This document shows, piece by piece, positions 52,501 through 62,042 of a DNA stretch of 62,389 nt. The stretch spans positions 1 to 62,389 of the forward strand of contig CAMWGU010000011.1 in the NCBI GenBank assembly GCA_947173895.1, written 5' to 3'. A program made the translations under genes and the position numbers. The notes beneath the pieces were generated by a model. It was not told the DNA's origin, did not search any database, and saw nothing but the letters and a program-made list of their open reading frames with translations. Position 1 is the first letter of the stretch; every line of letters begins with the position of its first letter. Source of the DNA: an uncultured Bacteroides sp. Lineage in GTDB: Bacteria > Bacteroidota > Bacteroidia > Bacteroidales > Bacteroidaceae.

Positions 52501-53208
52501 TTACGTTCTTTTTTTAGTTAAAAGAGATAGCATGATATACCAAAGGATGATGGCGGCAAAACCACTCACTCTTAGACATACCAATAAAGGAATGCAGACA
52601 ATGAGGAAAAGATAGCTGATTTTGTTTTGTTTCCAATTTAAGCTCTTGAACTTTAATGAAAACATGGGAATCTCTGCCACTAACAGAAAGGACATGACTA
52701 CTACCAAAATGAACAGATAAAGTGCATTGAAAGAGTCGGAGGTCAGAAAAGAGTGTGCTCCTACTGTCAATGAACCCCAGAATAATGCGTTGGCAGGAGT
52801 GGGCATGCCTATAAAAGTATTGCTCTGACGTGGGTCAATATTGAACTTACCCAAGCGTAAAGCGGAAAATACGGATATTAGAAATGCCGTATAAGGCATA
52901 TAGTTGGCAACGGGAATAAGAAATTCGGGATAGTACACTTCTTTGAATAATGAGAAAACAATGGCAGAAGGGGCGAATCCGAATGTGATATCATCTGCTA
53001 ATGAATCTAATTCTTTTCCCAAAGAACTGGAAACCTTGAATAAACGTGCCAACATTCCATCGAAGAAATCGAATACGGCACCTGCAATGATAAAGGAAAT
53101 AGCTAAATTATAGTTTCCGTTAAAGGCCATAACACTAGCAATGCAACCTGAGAATAAATTACAGCAGGTGATAGTGTTAGGAATATGACGTGTGATGTTG
53201 TTGGTCAT
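52501..53208 (-). CDS. pssA: CDP-diacylglycerol--serine O-phosphatidyltransferase
   Basis: The 235-residue polytopic protein has the CDP-alcohol phosphotransferase motif DGMLAR...G...D...D (about residues 49-72, DFFDGMLARLFK and ELDSLADD) among several hydrophobic segments. It makes phosphatidylserine. It follows the decarboxylase gene by 4 bases, so phosphatidylserine synthesis and decarboxylation are co-expressed. Confidence 0.94.
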   Translation of the reverse strand: MTNNITRHIPNTITCCNLFSGCIASVMAFNGNYNLAISFIIAGAVFDFFDGMLARLFKVSSSLGKELDSLADDITFGFAPSAIVFSLFKEVYYPEFLIPVANYMPYTAFLISVFSALRLGKFNIDPRQSNTFIGMPTPANALFWGSLTVGAHSFLTSDSFNALYLFILVVVMSFLLVAEIPMFSLKFKSLNWKQNKISYLFLIVCIPLLVCLRVSGFAAIILWYIMLSLLTKKRT

Positions 53209-53212
53209 TTGG

Positions 53213-53899
53213 TTATTTTAGTTTTGCAATGACAGTTTCGTTTCCTATGGTTGCTTGTCCCATTTTGACACAGACTTTGGTGCCTAATGGCAGATAGACA
53301 TCTACGCGTGAACCAAATTTTATGAAACCCATGTGTTCGTCAATGTAGCAATCTTCTCCAGCTTCGGCATAAGTTACGATACGACGTGCAATGGCTCCGG
53401 CTATTTGGCGTGCCATGACTGTATGTCCTTCAGGTGTTTCAATTACTACCATGGAGCGTTCGTTTTCCGTACTTGCTTTGGGAAGCCAAGCTTTCATGAA
53501 TTTGCCGTTATGATGATCTACATATTTCACCACTCCGTCTACAGGATACCAATTGGCATGTACGTTGACTATACTCATGAAAATGGAAATCATTAACCGA
53601 CGATCGTGGAAATATTCATGCTCATCCACTTCTTCTATGACTACTATCTTGCCATCGGCCGGTGCTACTACTATTTTTTCGGTATCGTGCTCGAACAATC
53701 GGATAGGACAACGGAAAAAGTTGACCATTAACAAATAAACAATAATACTTACCGTGGCAAATATATAAAATGGTATTTTGCATTCAATTCCCCAAAATAA
53801 CAGGGCGTTGAGTCCAATCAATAGGATGGCACTGGCAATTAATATGCTTGTTCCTTCTCTATGTAGTCTTATTTTCTTTAATTTCTTTAGTCGGCTCAT
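53213..53899 (-). CDS. psd: Phosphatidylserine decarboxylase family protein
   Basis: The start at 53899 ([18 protein letters not shown]) gives 228 residues. The short Psd type is indicated by two N-terminal membrane segments, [17 protein letters not shown] near the centre and the self-cleavage site [10 protein letters not shown] (Gly-Ser, about residue 195), which generates the pyruvoyl group. It converts phosphatidylserine to phosphatidylethanolamine. It is the first gene of the psd-pssA-DUF4834 operon. Confidence 0.94.
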   Translation of the reverse strand: MSRLKKLKKIRLHREGTSILIASAILLIGLNALLFWGIECKIPFYIFATVSIIVYLLMVNFFRCPIRLFEHDTEKIVVAPADGKIVVIEEVDEHEYFHDRRLMISIFMSIVNVHANWYPVDGVVKYVDHHNGKFMKAWLPKASTENERSMVVIETPEGHTVMARQIAGAIARRIVTYAEAGEDCYIDEHMGFIKFGSRVDVYLPLGTKVCVKMGQATIGNETVIAKLK

Positions 53900-53923
53900 G
53901 ATTGTATAAAAACAATTATCGTG

Positions 53924-53955
53924 CAAAAATAAACTTATTTTAAAGAATCTGCAAA
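53924..53955 (-). promoter_or_regulatory. Promoter of the psd-pssA operon
   Basis: The minus-strand TTTG (53952-53955), a 20-base spacer and TATTTTTG (53924-53931) fully match the consensus, 25 bases before the psd start. Confidence 0.75.
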
Positions 53956-54091
53956 TAAAAAAGATGAGAATTGCCTATTTTGTTTCCATTTAAGATAAAA
54001 AAAGAGAATGTTAATAACTTCTTTCACTTCTTCTTGCTGGTTTTGCGGAAGCGAAGTATCTTTAGAAAATTTTTCTAGAAGAACAGAGATT

Positions 54092-57000
54092 ATGCAGGAT
54101 TTTGTCCATTTACATGTTCATACCCAATATTCCATCCTTGATGGGCAGGCATCTATTCCACGTCTGGTAGATAAGGCTATGGCCGACGGCATGAAAGGTA
54201 TAGCCGTTACAGATCATGGTGATATGTTCGGCATCAAGGAATTCTTTAACTATGTGAATAAGAAGAACGGAGGTACGAAGGGTGAGATAAAAGAATTGAA
54301 AAAAAAAATAGCCGGCCTTGAAAAGGGGACGGTGGAATGTGAGAACCTTGAGGCGGAGTTGGCTGAATGTAGAGAAAGGTTGGAAGCAGCAGAGAAGAAG
54401 TTGTTTAAGCCTATTTTCGGATGCGAAATGTATGTGGCGCGTCGCCGTTTGTTCAATAAGGAAGGAAAAAATGACCAAAGTGGTTATCATTTGGTAGTAC
54501 TTGCTAAAAATGAGAAAGGCTATCACAACCTCATCAAGTTGGTGTCGAAAGCTTGGACCGACGGATTTTATATGCGTCCGCGTACTGACCGGGTGGAACT
54601 GGAGAAATATCATGAAGGGCTGATTGTATGTACGGCCTGTATCGCTGGAGAAGTGCCAAGGAATATCATTGCCGGAAAATACGAAGAGGCGGAAGAGGCC
54701 ATACAATGGTACAAACGTGTATTTGGGGATGATTTTTATCTGGAATTGCAGCGTCATAAGGCAACAGTTGCAAAGGCGAATCATGAAGCTTATCGGTTGC
54801 AACAGATTGCCAACGAAAAACTGATAGAATATTCTAAAAAGTTCAATGTCAAGTTGGTGTGTACGAACGACGTCCATTTTGTGGACGAGGAAAATGCCGA
54901 AGCGCATGATCGGTTGATCTGCTTGAGTACGGGTAAAGATCTGGATGATCCCAACCGTATGCTATATTCTAAGCAAGAGTGGATGAAGACGCGTGCTGAA
55001 ATGAATGAAGTGTTTGCCGATGTACCCGAAGCTTTATCAAATACTGTGGATATTTGTGATCAGGTGGAATTTTATAGCATTGATCATGCGCCGATCATGC
55101 CTACCTTTGTCATCCCGGAGGAGTTTGGAACGGAAGAAGAATATCGGAAAAAATACACAGAGAAAGACTTGTTTGACGAGTTTACCCGAGATGAGAATGG
55201 CAATGTGGTGATGGAGGAGGATGCAGCTAACGCCAAGATTGAAAAGCTAGGAGGGTATGAAAAACTTTATCGTATTAAACTGGAAGCCGATTACTTGAAG
55301 AAACTGGCTCTGGAGGGGGCACACAAACGTTATGGCAACGTGTTGACTGAAGAGGTGGAGGAACGGATAAATTTTGAACTTCATATCATGAAAACCATGG
55401 GTTTCCCAGGCTACTTCCTGATTGTGCAGGACTTTATCCGCGCCGCCCGTGAGGAACTTGATGTGTCGGTGGGGCCGGGACGTGGGTCGGCGGCAGGTTC
55501 TGCTGTGGCATATTGTTTGGGAATAACTCAAATAGATCCAATCGCGTATGATCTGCTGTTCGAGCGATTCTTGAATCCGGACCGTATCTCATTGCCGGAT
55601 ATTGATGTGGATTTTGATGACGATGGACGAGGAAGGGTGCTAAACTGGGTGACGGAAAAATATGGCCAGGAAAAAGTGGCACATATCATTACGTATGGCA
55701 CAATGGCAACCAAACTAGCCATTAAGGACGTAGCACGGGTTCAGAAACTGCCTTTATCGGAGTCCGACCGTTTGTGTAAACTGATTCCGGATAAAATACC
55801 CGATAAGAAAATGAATCTGCCGAATGCCATAGCCTATGTGCCCGAATTGCAGGCAGCGGAAGTATCTACTGACCCAATTTTGCGTGATACCATAAAATAT
55901 GCAAAGATGCTGGAAGGGAATGTACGCAACACGGGCGTACACGCATGCGGTACTATTATTTGTAGGGATGATATTACGGATTGGGTACCTGTAAGTACGG
56001 CGGATGATAAAGAAACCGGCGAGAAAATGTTGGTAACCCAGTATGAAGGGTCGGTTATCGAAGATACGGGACTGATCAAAATGGACTTTTTAGGCCTGAA
56101 GACCCTCTCCATTATTAAAGAGGCGATAGAGAATATAAAGCATAGCAAAGGTATTGTGCTGAATATTGACGAGGTGGACATTCAAGACGCGCCTACTTAT
56201 GCCCTTTACAGTGAAGGGAGAACGATTGGTACGTTTCAGTTTGAATCTGCCGGTATGCAGAAGTACTTGCGTGAGCTTCAGCCCAGTACGTTTGAAGACC
56301 TGATTGCTATGAACGCCCTTTATCGACCGGGACCTATGGATTACATCCCCGATTTTATTGATCGTAAACACGGGCGTAAACCTATTGAGTACGATATTCC
56401 TGTCATGGAGAAGTATCTGAAAGATACCTATGGCATTACCGTTTATCAAGAGCAGGTCATGCTTTTGTCCCGTTTGCTGGCCGACTTTACTCGAGGAGAG
56501 TCAGATGCCTTGCGTAAGGCGATGGGTAAAAAACTGAGAGACAAGTTGGATCACATGAAGCCTAAGTTTATCGAAGGTGGACGAAAGAACGGACATGATC
56601 CGAAAGTGCTTGAGAAAATCTGGGCGGACTGGGAGAAGTTTGCTTCCTATGCATTCAATAAATCGCATGCCACTTGTTATTCATGGGTAGCCTATCAGAC
56701 AGCTTTCCTGAAAGCGAACTATCCGGCGGAATACATGGCGGCTACGATGAGCCGGAATATTTCGAATATTACGGAAATAACCAAATTGATGGATGAGAGC
56801 AAGGCGACAGGTATTATGACGAAAGGACCGGATGTGAACGAAAGTTTCCTGAAGTTCTCAGTCAATAAGAAAGGAGATATACGTTTTGGGCTGGGAGCCA
56901 TCAAAGGAGTAGGGGAAAGTGCTGTGTTGTCTATTCTGGAAGAAAGAGAGAAAAACGGAGTTTACAAAGACATCTTCGATTTTGTACAGCGTGTTAATTT

Positions 57001-57889
57001 GTCATCATGCAACCGTAAGAATATAGAAAATCTGGCTTTAGCAGGAGCTTTCGACACGTTGCCGGGAATCAAACGTGAGGACTTTTTTGCCAAGAATGCC
57101 AAAGACGAGACTTTTGTCGAGGTGTTGGTGAGATATGGTAATAAGTACCAGATGGATAAAGCTGCTGCTGTCCATTCGTTGTTCGGGGGAGAGAACCAAG
57201 TAGAAATTGCCACACCCGAAATTATCTCCGCTCCGGCATGGGGAGACTTGGAACGACTGAATAAAGAACGTGATTTGGTGGGAATTTATCTTTCTGCTCA
57301 TCCATTGGATGAATATGCGGTCATTCTGGAGAACGTATGCACCACTCGCTTGGTGGAACTTGTCGATCTGACACCTTTACAAAATAAGGACTTGACGATG
57401 GGGGGTATTGTGACGGCAATTCGTGAAGGATATACTAAGACGGGAAAACCATACGGCATTGCTAAGTTGGAGGATTACTCAGGATCGGCTGAATTTGCTT
57501 TTTTTGGGAATGATTGGGTAGAAAAGAAGAACTTTTTTATGGTTGGAATGTTCTTGTTCATGAGAGGAAAATGTCAGCCTAAGCAATGGAGGCAAGAGGA
57601 ATGGGAGGTGAAAATCAACACCATCGAACTGTTGCCTGAGATAAAAGAAAAAGTTATTGAGAAATTGACTGTGCTGGCTCCTTTGTCGGCGCTGGATGAA
57701 GAGATGATAACAGAATTTTCCACACTGATAAAGGAAAGCCCCGGAAATACGGAGCTGCATTTTCATGTGATGGATGAAGATGGACAAATGTATGTCAATC
57801 TCATGTCGCGTACGATGAAGATTTCGGTTCAAAAAAATATTATGGCATATTTAAAGAGCCAACCTCATCTTTCATATAAAATTAATTAG
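54092..57889 (+). CDS. dnaE: DNA polymerase III alpha subunit
   Basis: The start at 54092 (MQDFVHLHVHTQYSILDG) begins the PHP domain; an upstream in-frame ATG at 54008 would add 28 non-homologous residues. The 1265-residue protein has PHP motifs, the polymerase core with GPGRGSAAGSAV and the catalytic LPDIDVDFDDDGRG, the FNKSHATCYSWVAYQ segment, a helix-hairpin-helix region and a C-terminal OB fold (LTMGGIVTAIREGYTK). It is the main replicative polymerase. An insertion rich in Glu/Lys sits in the PHP region (about residues 63-100). Confidence 0.96.
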   Translation: MQDFVHLHVHTQYSILDGQASIPRLVDKAMADGMKGIAVTDHGDMFGIKEFFNYVNKKNGGTKGEIKELKKKIAGLEKGTVECENLEAELAECRERLEAAEKKLFKPIFGCEMYVARRRLFNKEGKNDQSGYHLVVLAKNEKGYHNLIKLVSKAWTDGFYMRPRTDRVELEKYHEGLIVCTACIAGEVPRNIIAGKYEEAEEAIQWYKRVFGDDFYLELQRHKATVAKANHEAYRLQQIANEKLIEYSKKFNVKLVCTNDVHFVDEENAEAHDRLICLSTGKDLDDPNRMLYSKQEWMKTRAEMNEVFADVPEALSNTVDICDQVEFYSIDHAPIMPTFVIPEEFGTEEEYRKKYTEKDLFDEFTRDENGNVVMEEDAANAKIEKLGGYEKLYRIKLEADYLKKLALEGAHKRYGNVLTEEVEERINFELHIMKTMGFPGYFLIVQDFIRAAREELDVSVGPGRGSAAGSAVAYCLGITQIDPIAYDLLFERFLNPDRISLPDIDVDFDDDGRGRVLNWVTEKYGQEKVAHIITYGTMATKLAIKDVARVQKLPLSESDRLCKLIPDKIPDKKMNLPNAIAYVPELQAAEVSTDPILRDTIKYAKMLEGNVRNTGVHACGTIICRDDITDWVPVSTADDKETGEKMLVTQYEGSVIEDTGLIKMDFLGLKTLSIIKEAIENIKHSKGIVLNIDEVDIQDAPTYALYSEGRTIGTFQFESAGMQKYLRELQPSTFEDLIAMNALYRPGPMDYIPDFIDRKHGRKPIEYDIPVMEKYLKDTYGITVYQEQVMLLSRLLADFTRGESDALRKAMGKKLRDKLDHMKPKFIEGGRKNGHDPKVLEKIWADWEKFASYAFNKSHATCYSWVAYQTAFLKANYPAEYMAATMSRNISNITEITKLMDESKATGIMTKGPDVNESFLKFSVNKKGDIRFGLGAIKGVGESAVLSILEEREKNGVYKDIFDFVQRVNLSSCNRKNIENLALAGAFDTLPGIKREDFFAKNAKDETFVEVLVRYGNKYQMDKAAAVHSLFGGENQVEIATPEIISAPAWGDLERLNKERDLVGIYLSAHPLDEYAVILENVCTTRLVELVDLTPLQNKDLTMGGIVTAIREGYTKTGKPYGIAKLEDYSGSAEFAFFGNDWVEKKNFFMVGMFLFMRGKCQPKQWRQEEWEVKINTIELLPEIKEKVIEKLTVLAPLSALDEEMITEFSTLIKESPGNTELHFHVMDEDGQMYVNLMSRTMKISVQKNIMAYLKSQPHLSYKIN

Positions 57890-57897
57890 TATATTTG
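57890..57897 (+). promoter_or_regulatory. Candidate -7 box for trxA
   Basis: TATATTTG begins directly after the dnaE stop and lies 35 bases before the trxA ATG. The -33 region is not clear. Confidence 0.45.
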
Positions 57898-57932
57898 CGA
57901 TAACATTTAGAAAACAATTAAATAGAATCATT

Positions 57933-58247
57933 ATGGCAGTAGAAATTAAAGATAGCAATTTTGAAGAATTGCTGGCGTCAGGAAAACCTGTGGTAGTTGA
58001 CTTTTGGGCAACATGGTGCGGACCTTGTAAAAAGATAGCTCCGGATATTGAGGCGCTTGCCGAACAATATAAGGATCAAGTTCTGATTGGAAAATGTGAT
58101 GTAGACGATAATGATGAGTTGACCAGCCGCTTCGGAGTGCGCAATATCCCGACGGTGCTTTTCATAAAGGACGGCGAAGTGAAAGAAAAAACCGTAGGAG
58201 CGGTTACCAAAGCCCAATTAGAGGAAAAAGTAAAATCATTGCTGTAA
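57933..58247 (+). CDS. trxA: Thioredoxin
   Basis: The 104 residues with the active site WCGPC (28-32), the cis-proline segment RNIPTVLF and the usual length identify a cytosolic thioredoxin. It lies 43 bases after dnaE and 36 before a small acidic-protein gene on the same strand. Confidence 0.95.
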   Translation: MAVEIKDSNFEELLASGKPVVVDFWATWCGPCKKIAPDIEALAEQYKDQVLIGKCDVDDNDELTSRFGVRNIPTVLFIKDGEVKEKTVGAVTKAQLEEKVKSLL

Positions 58248-58283
58248 TAAAAAAATAGATTCACCCCTTTAATATGTACGACT

Positions 58284-58619
58284 ATGGGAATGGAGAATGA
58301 TTTCTTGTTAGAAGATGAGGACGATCAGAAAACAATAGAGTTTATTCAGGGTTATCTGCCTCAAGAACTGAAAGATAAATTCACGGAGGATGATTTGTAT
58401 TACATCCTCGATGTGATTGTGGATTATTATACTTCCAGCGGTTGCCTTGATGCGCAGCCGGATGAAGAAGGGTATATCAATATCGATCAGGATGAGATTG
58501 TGAAGTATATCGTACAGGAGGCAAAGAAGGACGGAATGGGACCGTATGATCCCGATGAAGTGTTTTTCGTTGTCCAGGGGGAGATGGAATACGGCAATTC
58601 GTTAGGGCAGGTAGATTAA
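58284..58619 (+). CDS. Small acidic protein of unknown function
   Basis: This 111-residue protein is strongly acidic and mostly helical (DEDDQKTIEFIQGYLPQELKDKF, DDLYYILDVIVDYY, VKYIVQEAKKDG). It is soluble, with no signal or membrane segment. It follows trxA closely and ends at a strong terminator. It looks like a conserved Bacteroidales protein, but I cannot assign a domain. Confidence 0.75.
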   Translation: MGMENDFLLEDEDDQKTIEFIQGYLPQELKDKFTEDDLYYILDVIVDYYTSSGCLDAQPDEEGYINIDQDEIVKYIVQEAKKDGMGPYDPDEVFFVVQGEMEYGNSLGQVD

Positions 58620-58732
58620 GTGCCTGTTTTTGCAATTTTGTGATCGTTGTTGATGATTTCATTCAGCACAAGAGTCAAGCATTGATTTTGGCGAAGCGAA
58701 TTTTTAGTTGAGGTTCATTCGTCTTTAGATGC

Positions 58733-58780
58733 AATAAAAAGAACCATATCAAACTATGTTTTGATATGGTTCTTTTTATT
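58733..58780. terminator. Bidirectional rho-independent terminator
   Basis: The arms AATAAAAAGAACCATATCAAA and its complement pair almost perfectly over a 5-nt loop, with A- and T-rich ends on both strands, between convergent genes. Confidence 0.9.
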
Positions 58781-58801
58781 GTTATTTGTTTTCTTGGAGG
58801 C

Positions 58802-59023
58802 TCAAATCATGCTTTGCACATGCAAAAAGAAATAAATTCCTGTAGCTATCATTAATAATCCTAACGCGGCATAAAAGAGGCGTGCTCGTGGTCGCCCTGT
58901 GTTCTTGACCACAAATTGTGTGTTGTGTGCGCTAAAGAACCAGTCCCAGTCGAATAGGGATGCCAGTACAGCCAACAGCCCCGCACCTACAAATATGGAT
59001 TGTATGAGATAATGCATTCCCAT
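58802..59023 (-). CDS. Imm17-like small membrane protein
   Basis: I take the ATG at 59023 (MGMHYLIQSIFVGAG), which avoids overlap with tsaE; an upstream ATG at 59098 would overlap it by 41 bases. The 73-residue product has two hydrophobic helices (LIQSIFVGAGLLAVLASLF and LFYAALGLLMIATGIYFFL) around a polar loop with DWDWFF and GRPRARLFY. It resembles proteins annotated as Immunity protein 17, but no toxin gene is nearby. A general membrane role is as likely as immunity. Confidence 0.6.
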   Translation of the reverse strand: MGMHYLIQSIFVGAGLLAVLASLFDWDWFFSAHNTQFVVKNTGRPRARLFYAALGLLMIATGIYFFLHVQSMI

Positions 59024-59057
59024 GTCTTTGATATATTTTTGGGGAGGAGGGGTGTCT

Positions 59058-59492
59058 TTATTGTCCGGCCGTTTCGAAGTGCAGGCTTCTGTTTCCATCG
59101 GGCTCTTCCTTTATTTCCACTTTCACCGCGTTGCCCGGTAGCACTTCTTCTATCAGTTCGGGCCATTCGATGAAACAAAGGGCACCGCTATAGAAGTAAT
59201 CTTCATATCCCATGTCGTATACTTCGTCCAGTTTCTTGATGCGATAGAAATCGAAGTGATAGATCAGTTCGCCGGTTTCATCGGAACGGTATTCGTTGAC
59301 GATGGCAAATGTAGGCGAGTTGATAACGTCTGTCACGCCCAGTTCTTCGCATACGGCTTTGATAAATGTTGTTTTGCCGGCTCCCATCTTTCCATAAAAA
59401 GCGAAAACGGTATTGTCGTCCATGGCTGCTATGAATTGTCGGGCAGCGTCGTGGATAGAGTCTAAAGAATTGATTTTAATTTCCATGTCCAT
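59058..59492 (-). CDS. tsaE: tRNA threonylcarbamoyladenosine biosynthesis ATPase TsaE
   Basis: The 144 residues have Walker [10 protein letters not shown] (about residues 34-42), the switch-like [19 protein letters not shown] and the terminal CFIEWPE. It powers t6A37 formation with TsaB and TsaD. Its start lies 17 bases inside the end of the permease gene. Confidence 0.94.
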   Translation of the reverse strand: MDMEIKINSLDSIHDAARQFIAAMDDNTVFAFYGKMGAGKTTFIKAVCEELGVTDVINSPTFAIVNEYRSDETGELIYHFDFYRIKKLDEVYDMGYEDYFYSGALCFIEWPELIEEVLPGNAVKVEIKEEPDGNRSLHFETAGQ

Positions 59493-60327
59493 TCGTTTGA
59501 TTTGTTTTCTTTTGTTTGCAAAGGTACATGCTTTTCCCTATTTTGCAAAACGTATAGATCAGGATTGAGAAAAAGATGATGGCTGCACCCGAAGGTACTT
59601 GCAACTTATAAGAAAGGAGCAGGCCGCCCAAGCAGCTTGCATAGCCTATGGCAACAGAACTCCAGATAATCCGTTTAAAACTATGGGTAAACAGGTTGGC
59701 GGTCATTTGAGGGAGGGTCAGCAAGGAAATGGCAAGCACGATTCCCACCATGCGGAGACATGACACGATGGTCAGTGCGATGAACATCATCAGCATATAC
59801 TCGAACAGGGCCACAGGCAGGCGTTGGGAGCGGGCGAATTCGCGGTCGAAGGCTATACAGACAATGGGGTTCAGAAAGAACGTGAAAAACAGTATCAGCA
59901 GGATGGAAAGGAGGGCAAGTAGTATGATGTCGGCCGGCGTAATGGTCAGGATGTTGCCAAATAAAAAGGCGGACAGGTCGGGGGTAAATCCCGGAGCCAG
60001 AAAACTGAAGATGATGCCTACGGCCATGCCGGCTGTCCAGAATACGGCGATGGCGGAGTCTTCGCGCATGTCTTTCCGCTTGCTCAACCATTCTACGCCG
60101 AAGGCCGAGAGTACGGCAAATAGGGCAGCCGACAGCAAGGGAGGGATGCCTGCATATAGTCCCAGGCCGATTCCTCCAAATGAGGCGTGGGTGATGCCGC
60201 CACTGATGAAGACCAGGCGTCGTGTCACGATGTATGTGCCGATAATGCCACAGGCGATGCTGGCAAACAGGCTTCCCAGCAGGGCATGGCGGAAAAATGT
60301 ATATTGCAAAAGTTCTAATAGGTCCAT
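59476..60327 (-). CDS. ZnuB-type metal ABC transporter permease
   Basis: The 283-residue protein has about eight hydrophobic segments and the ABC-3 family pattern: [21 protein letters not shown] near residue 40, [11 protein letters not shown] in the cytoplasmic loop, then [17 protein letters not shown]. It imports zinc, manganese or iron-type ions in partnership with an ATPase and a binding protein, neither of which is encoded here. It overlaps tsaE by 17 bases, so the two are co-translated despite unrelated roles. Confidence 0.9.
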   Translation of the reverse strand: MDLLELLQYTFFRHALLGSLFASIACGIIGTYIVTRRLVFISGGITHASFGGIGLGLYAGIPPLLSAALFAVLSAFGVEWLSKRKDMREDSAIAVFWTAGMAVGIIFSFLAPGFTPDLSAFLFGNILTITPADIILLALLSILLILFFTFFLNPIVCIAFDREFARSQRLPVALFEYMLMMFIALTIVSCLRMVGIVLAISLLTLPQMTANLFTHSFKRIIWSSVAIGYASCLGGLLLSYKLQVPSGAAIIFFSILIYTFCKIGKSMYLCKQKKTNQTNGHGN

Positions 60328-60391
60328 GGTGATTATTCTTTTACTCCTGAAGCGGCGGGAAATCGGTTTGGCTATATCATCCCAAACGAGA

Positions 60392-60811
60392 TTATCTGAA
60401 CCGGCGTTCGCCTACAATCAGGAAAAGTTCGTCTTTCAGTTCGTCGGGAAGTTCTATACCACGCAGTTGCAGGCTGCGGCTCCAGCCGGCCACTTCGTCT
60501 TCTTGGCAAGTGTACATGATCTCCCGGAATTCTTCTATCTCGTTGTCGTTGTAACTGTCTGACGGGCGACCACGGAAGCGGTCCAGTTCTTCGTCGTCGT
60601 AATATTCTATGTTCTTACTGACGGCGGCCAGCAGGCTTTCTTTCTCGCACGTTTCGTGCTGTCCGCAACATTCTGCGTCCGCTTCCACTATTTCGGGGGC
60701 GGACTCTAATTCTCCATTCTTTATTTTCTTTTGTATCTGCCGGTTGTGTAAAACTCCCACAGCCATGGCTATGGCTGCCAGAATGATCAGACTGATAATT
60801 AGTATGAGCAT
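60392..60811 (-). CDS. Membrane-anchored protein of unknown function
   Basis: The 139 residues begin with a single membrane helix (LILIISLIILAAIAMAVGVL). An acidic soluble part follows, with a Cys/His-containing patch (DAECCGQHETCEKE) and the segments YYDDEELDRFRGR and EIEEFREIMYTCQEDEV. It appears to be a conserved Bacteroidales protein. It lies 4 bases after aroA and is probably co-transcribed with it; function is unknown. Confidence 0.75.
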   Translation of the reverse strand: MLILIISLIILAAIAMAVGVLHNRQIQKKIKNGELESAPEIVEADAECCGQHETCEKESLLAAVSKNIEYYDDEELDRFRGRPSDSYNDNEIEEFREIMYTCQEDEVAGWSRSLQLRGIELPDELKDELFLIVGERRFR

Positions 60812-60815
60812 GACT

Positions 60816-62042
60816 TTATACCTCCTCTATCGTAAAACCGGCTTTTTGTAAATCGTCCCAATAATGGGGATAGGATTTTGATACAACATGCGGGTTGTTG
60901 ATTCGTATTGCGGACATGGCCACACAGGCCGGGGCAAATGCCATGGCCATACGGTGGTCTTCGTACGTGTCGATGGCTGCGTCTGTTTTCGGTTCGCATC
61001 GTTCGCCTTCCCACGACAGCGTGTGCCCGTCGGTTTCGTGAAGCACGTATCCCAGTTTTTTCATTTCCGCTATCAGGGCGGCCATGCGGTCGGTTTCTTT
61101 TATTTTCAGACTTTGCAATCCGGAGAAACGGAAAGGGATATTCATTAATGCGCAAGTCACCACAAAGGTTTGTGCCAGATCGGGTTGATCGATGAAATTG
61201 TAATCCACATGTCGGGCCGGGCGTCCTGTTTTTCTCAATCTCACGGATTGGTCTTCATAAAGGGTCTCTACTCCCAGTTGTTCGAAAAGTTTGGCCACTT
61301 GGCTGTCGCCCTGATGGCTTGTCTTGAACAATCCGGGCAGGACCACTTCCGCTTGGGCGGAAAGGGCTACCAGCTGATACCAGTAGGAGGCTGCGCTCCA
61401 ATCGCTTTCCACATAAAAGGGGACGGACTGATAGGGGTGCGGTTCTACCCTGAGTTGCTGTTCGTTGGTCCATCCGGCTTGCGCTCCGAAGTCGTTCATC
61501 AGTTGTAGCGTGAGGTTGATGTAAGGGCGGGATATGATTTCGCCTGTCAGTGTGATGGTGAGTCCGTGGCTCAGTACGGGGGCTATCATCAGCAGGGCGG
61601 AGATGTATTGTGAGCTGACGTTTCCCGGCAGGCTGATCGTGTCTTTTTCCAGCGGGTGTCCGGTGATGCGCAGGGGGGGGAATCCGTCTTGCCCTGTGTA
61701 TGTTATTTCTGCTCCCAGTTCTCGCAAGGCATTGACCAGCACTTGGATAGGCCGCTGTTGCATGCGCTGTGTGCCGGTGATGGTCCGTGTGCCGGGAGCA
61801 ACCGACAGGTAGGCGGTGAGAAAGCGCATGGCTGTTCCGGCTGCCATGATGTCTATGGTTTCTTGGCCGTCGTTCAAGGCGCGGATCATGACTTGGGTGT
61901 CATCGCAATCGGACAGGTTTTCGGGACGGAATGTGCCGTTGGCCAGTGCGTTGATGATGAGTACACGGTTGCTGATGCTCTTGGAAGAGGGGAGCTGGAT
62001 GGTTGTATGTATGTGGGCGGGTGCCGTTACTTTTATTTGCAT
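60816..62042 (-). CDS. aroA: 3-phosphoshikimate 1-carboxyvinyltransferase (EPSP synthase)
   Basis: The 408 residues are somewhat shorter than the enterobacterial enzyme but contain the substrate motifs LPSSKSISNR (residues 18-27), GTAMRFLTAY, KIKETDRMAAL and YEDHRMAMAF. It joins shikimate-3-phosphate with phosphoenolpyruvate in aromatic amino-acid synthesis. A minus-strand TAACTTTG at 62072-62079 is its likely -7 box. Confidence 0.94.
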   Translation of the reverse strand: MQIKVTAPAHIHTTIQLPSSKSISNRVLIINALANGTFRPENLSDCDDTQVMIRALNDGQETIDIMAAGTAMRFLTAYLSVAPGTRTITGTQRMQQRPIQVLVNALRELGAEITYTGQDGFPPLRITGHPLEKDTISLPGNVSSQYISALLMIAPVLSHGLTITLTGEIISRPYINLTLQLMNDFGAQAGWTNEQQLRVEPHPYQSVPFYVESDWSAASYWYQLVALSAQAEVVLPGLFKTSHQGDSQVAKLFEQLGVETLYEDQSVRLRKTGRPARHVDYNFIDQPDLAQTFVVTCALMNIPFRFSGLQSLKIKETDRMAALIAEMKKLGYVLHETDGHTLSWEGERCEPKTDAAIDTYEDHRMAMAFAPACVAMSAIRINNPHVVSKSYPHYWDDLQKAGFTIEEV

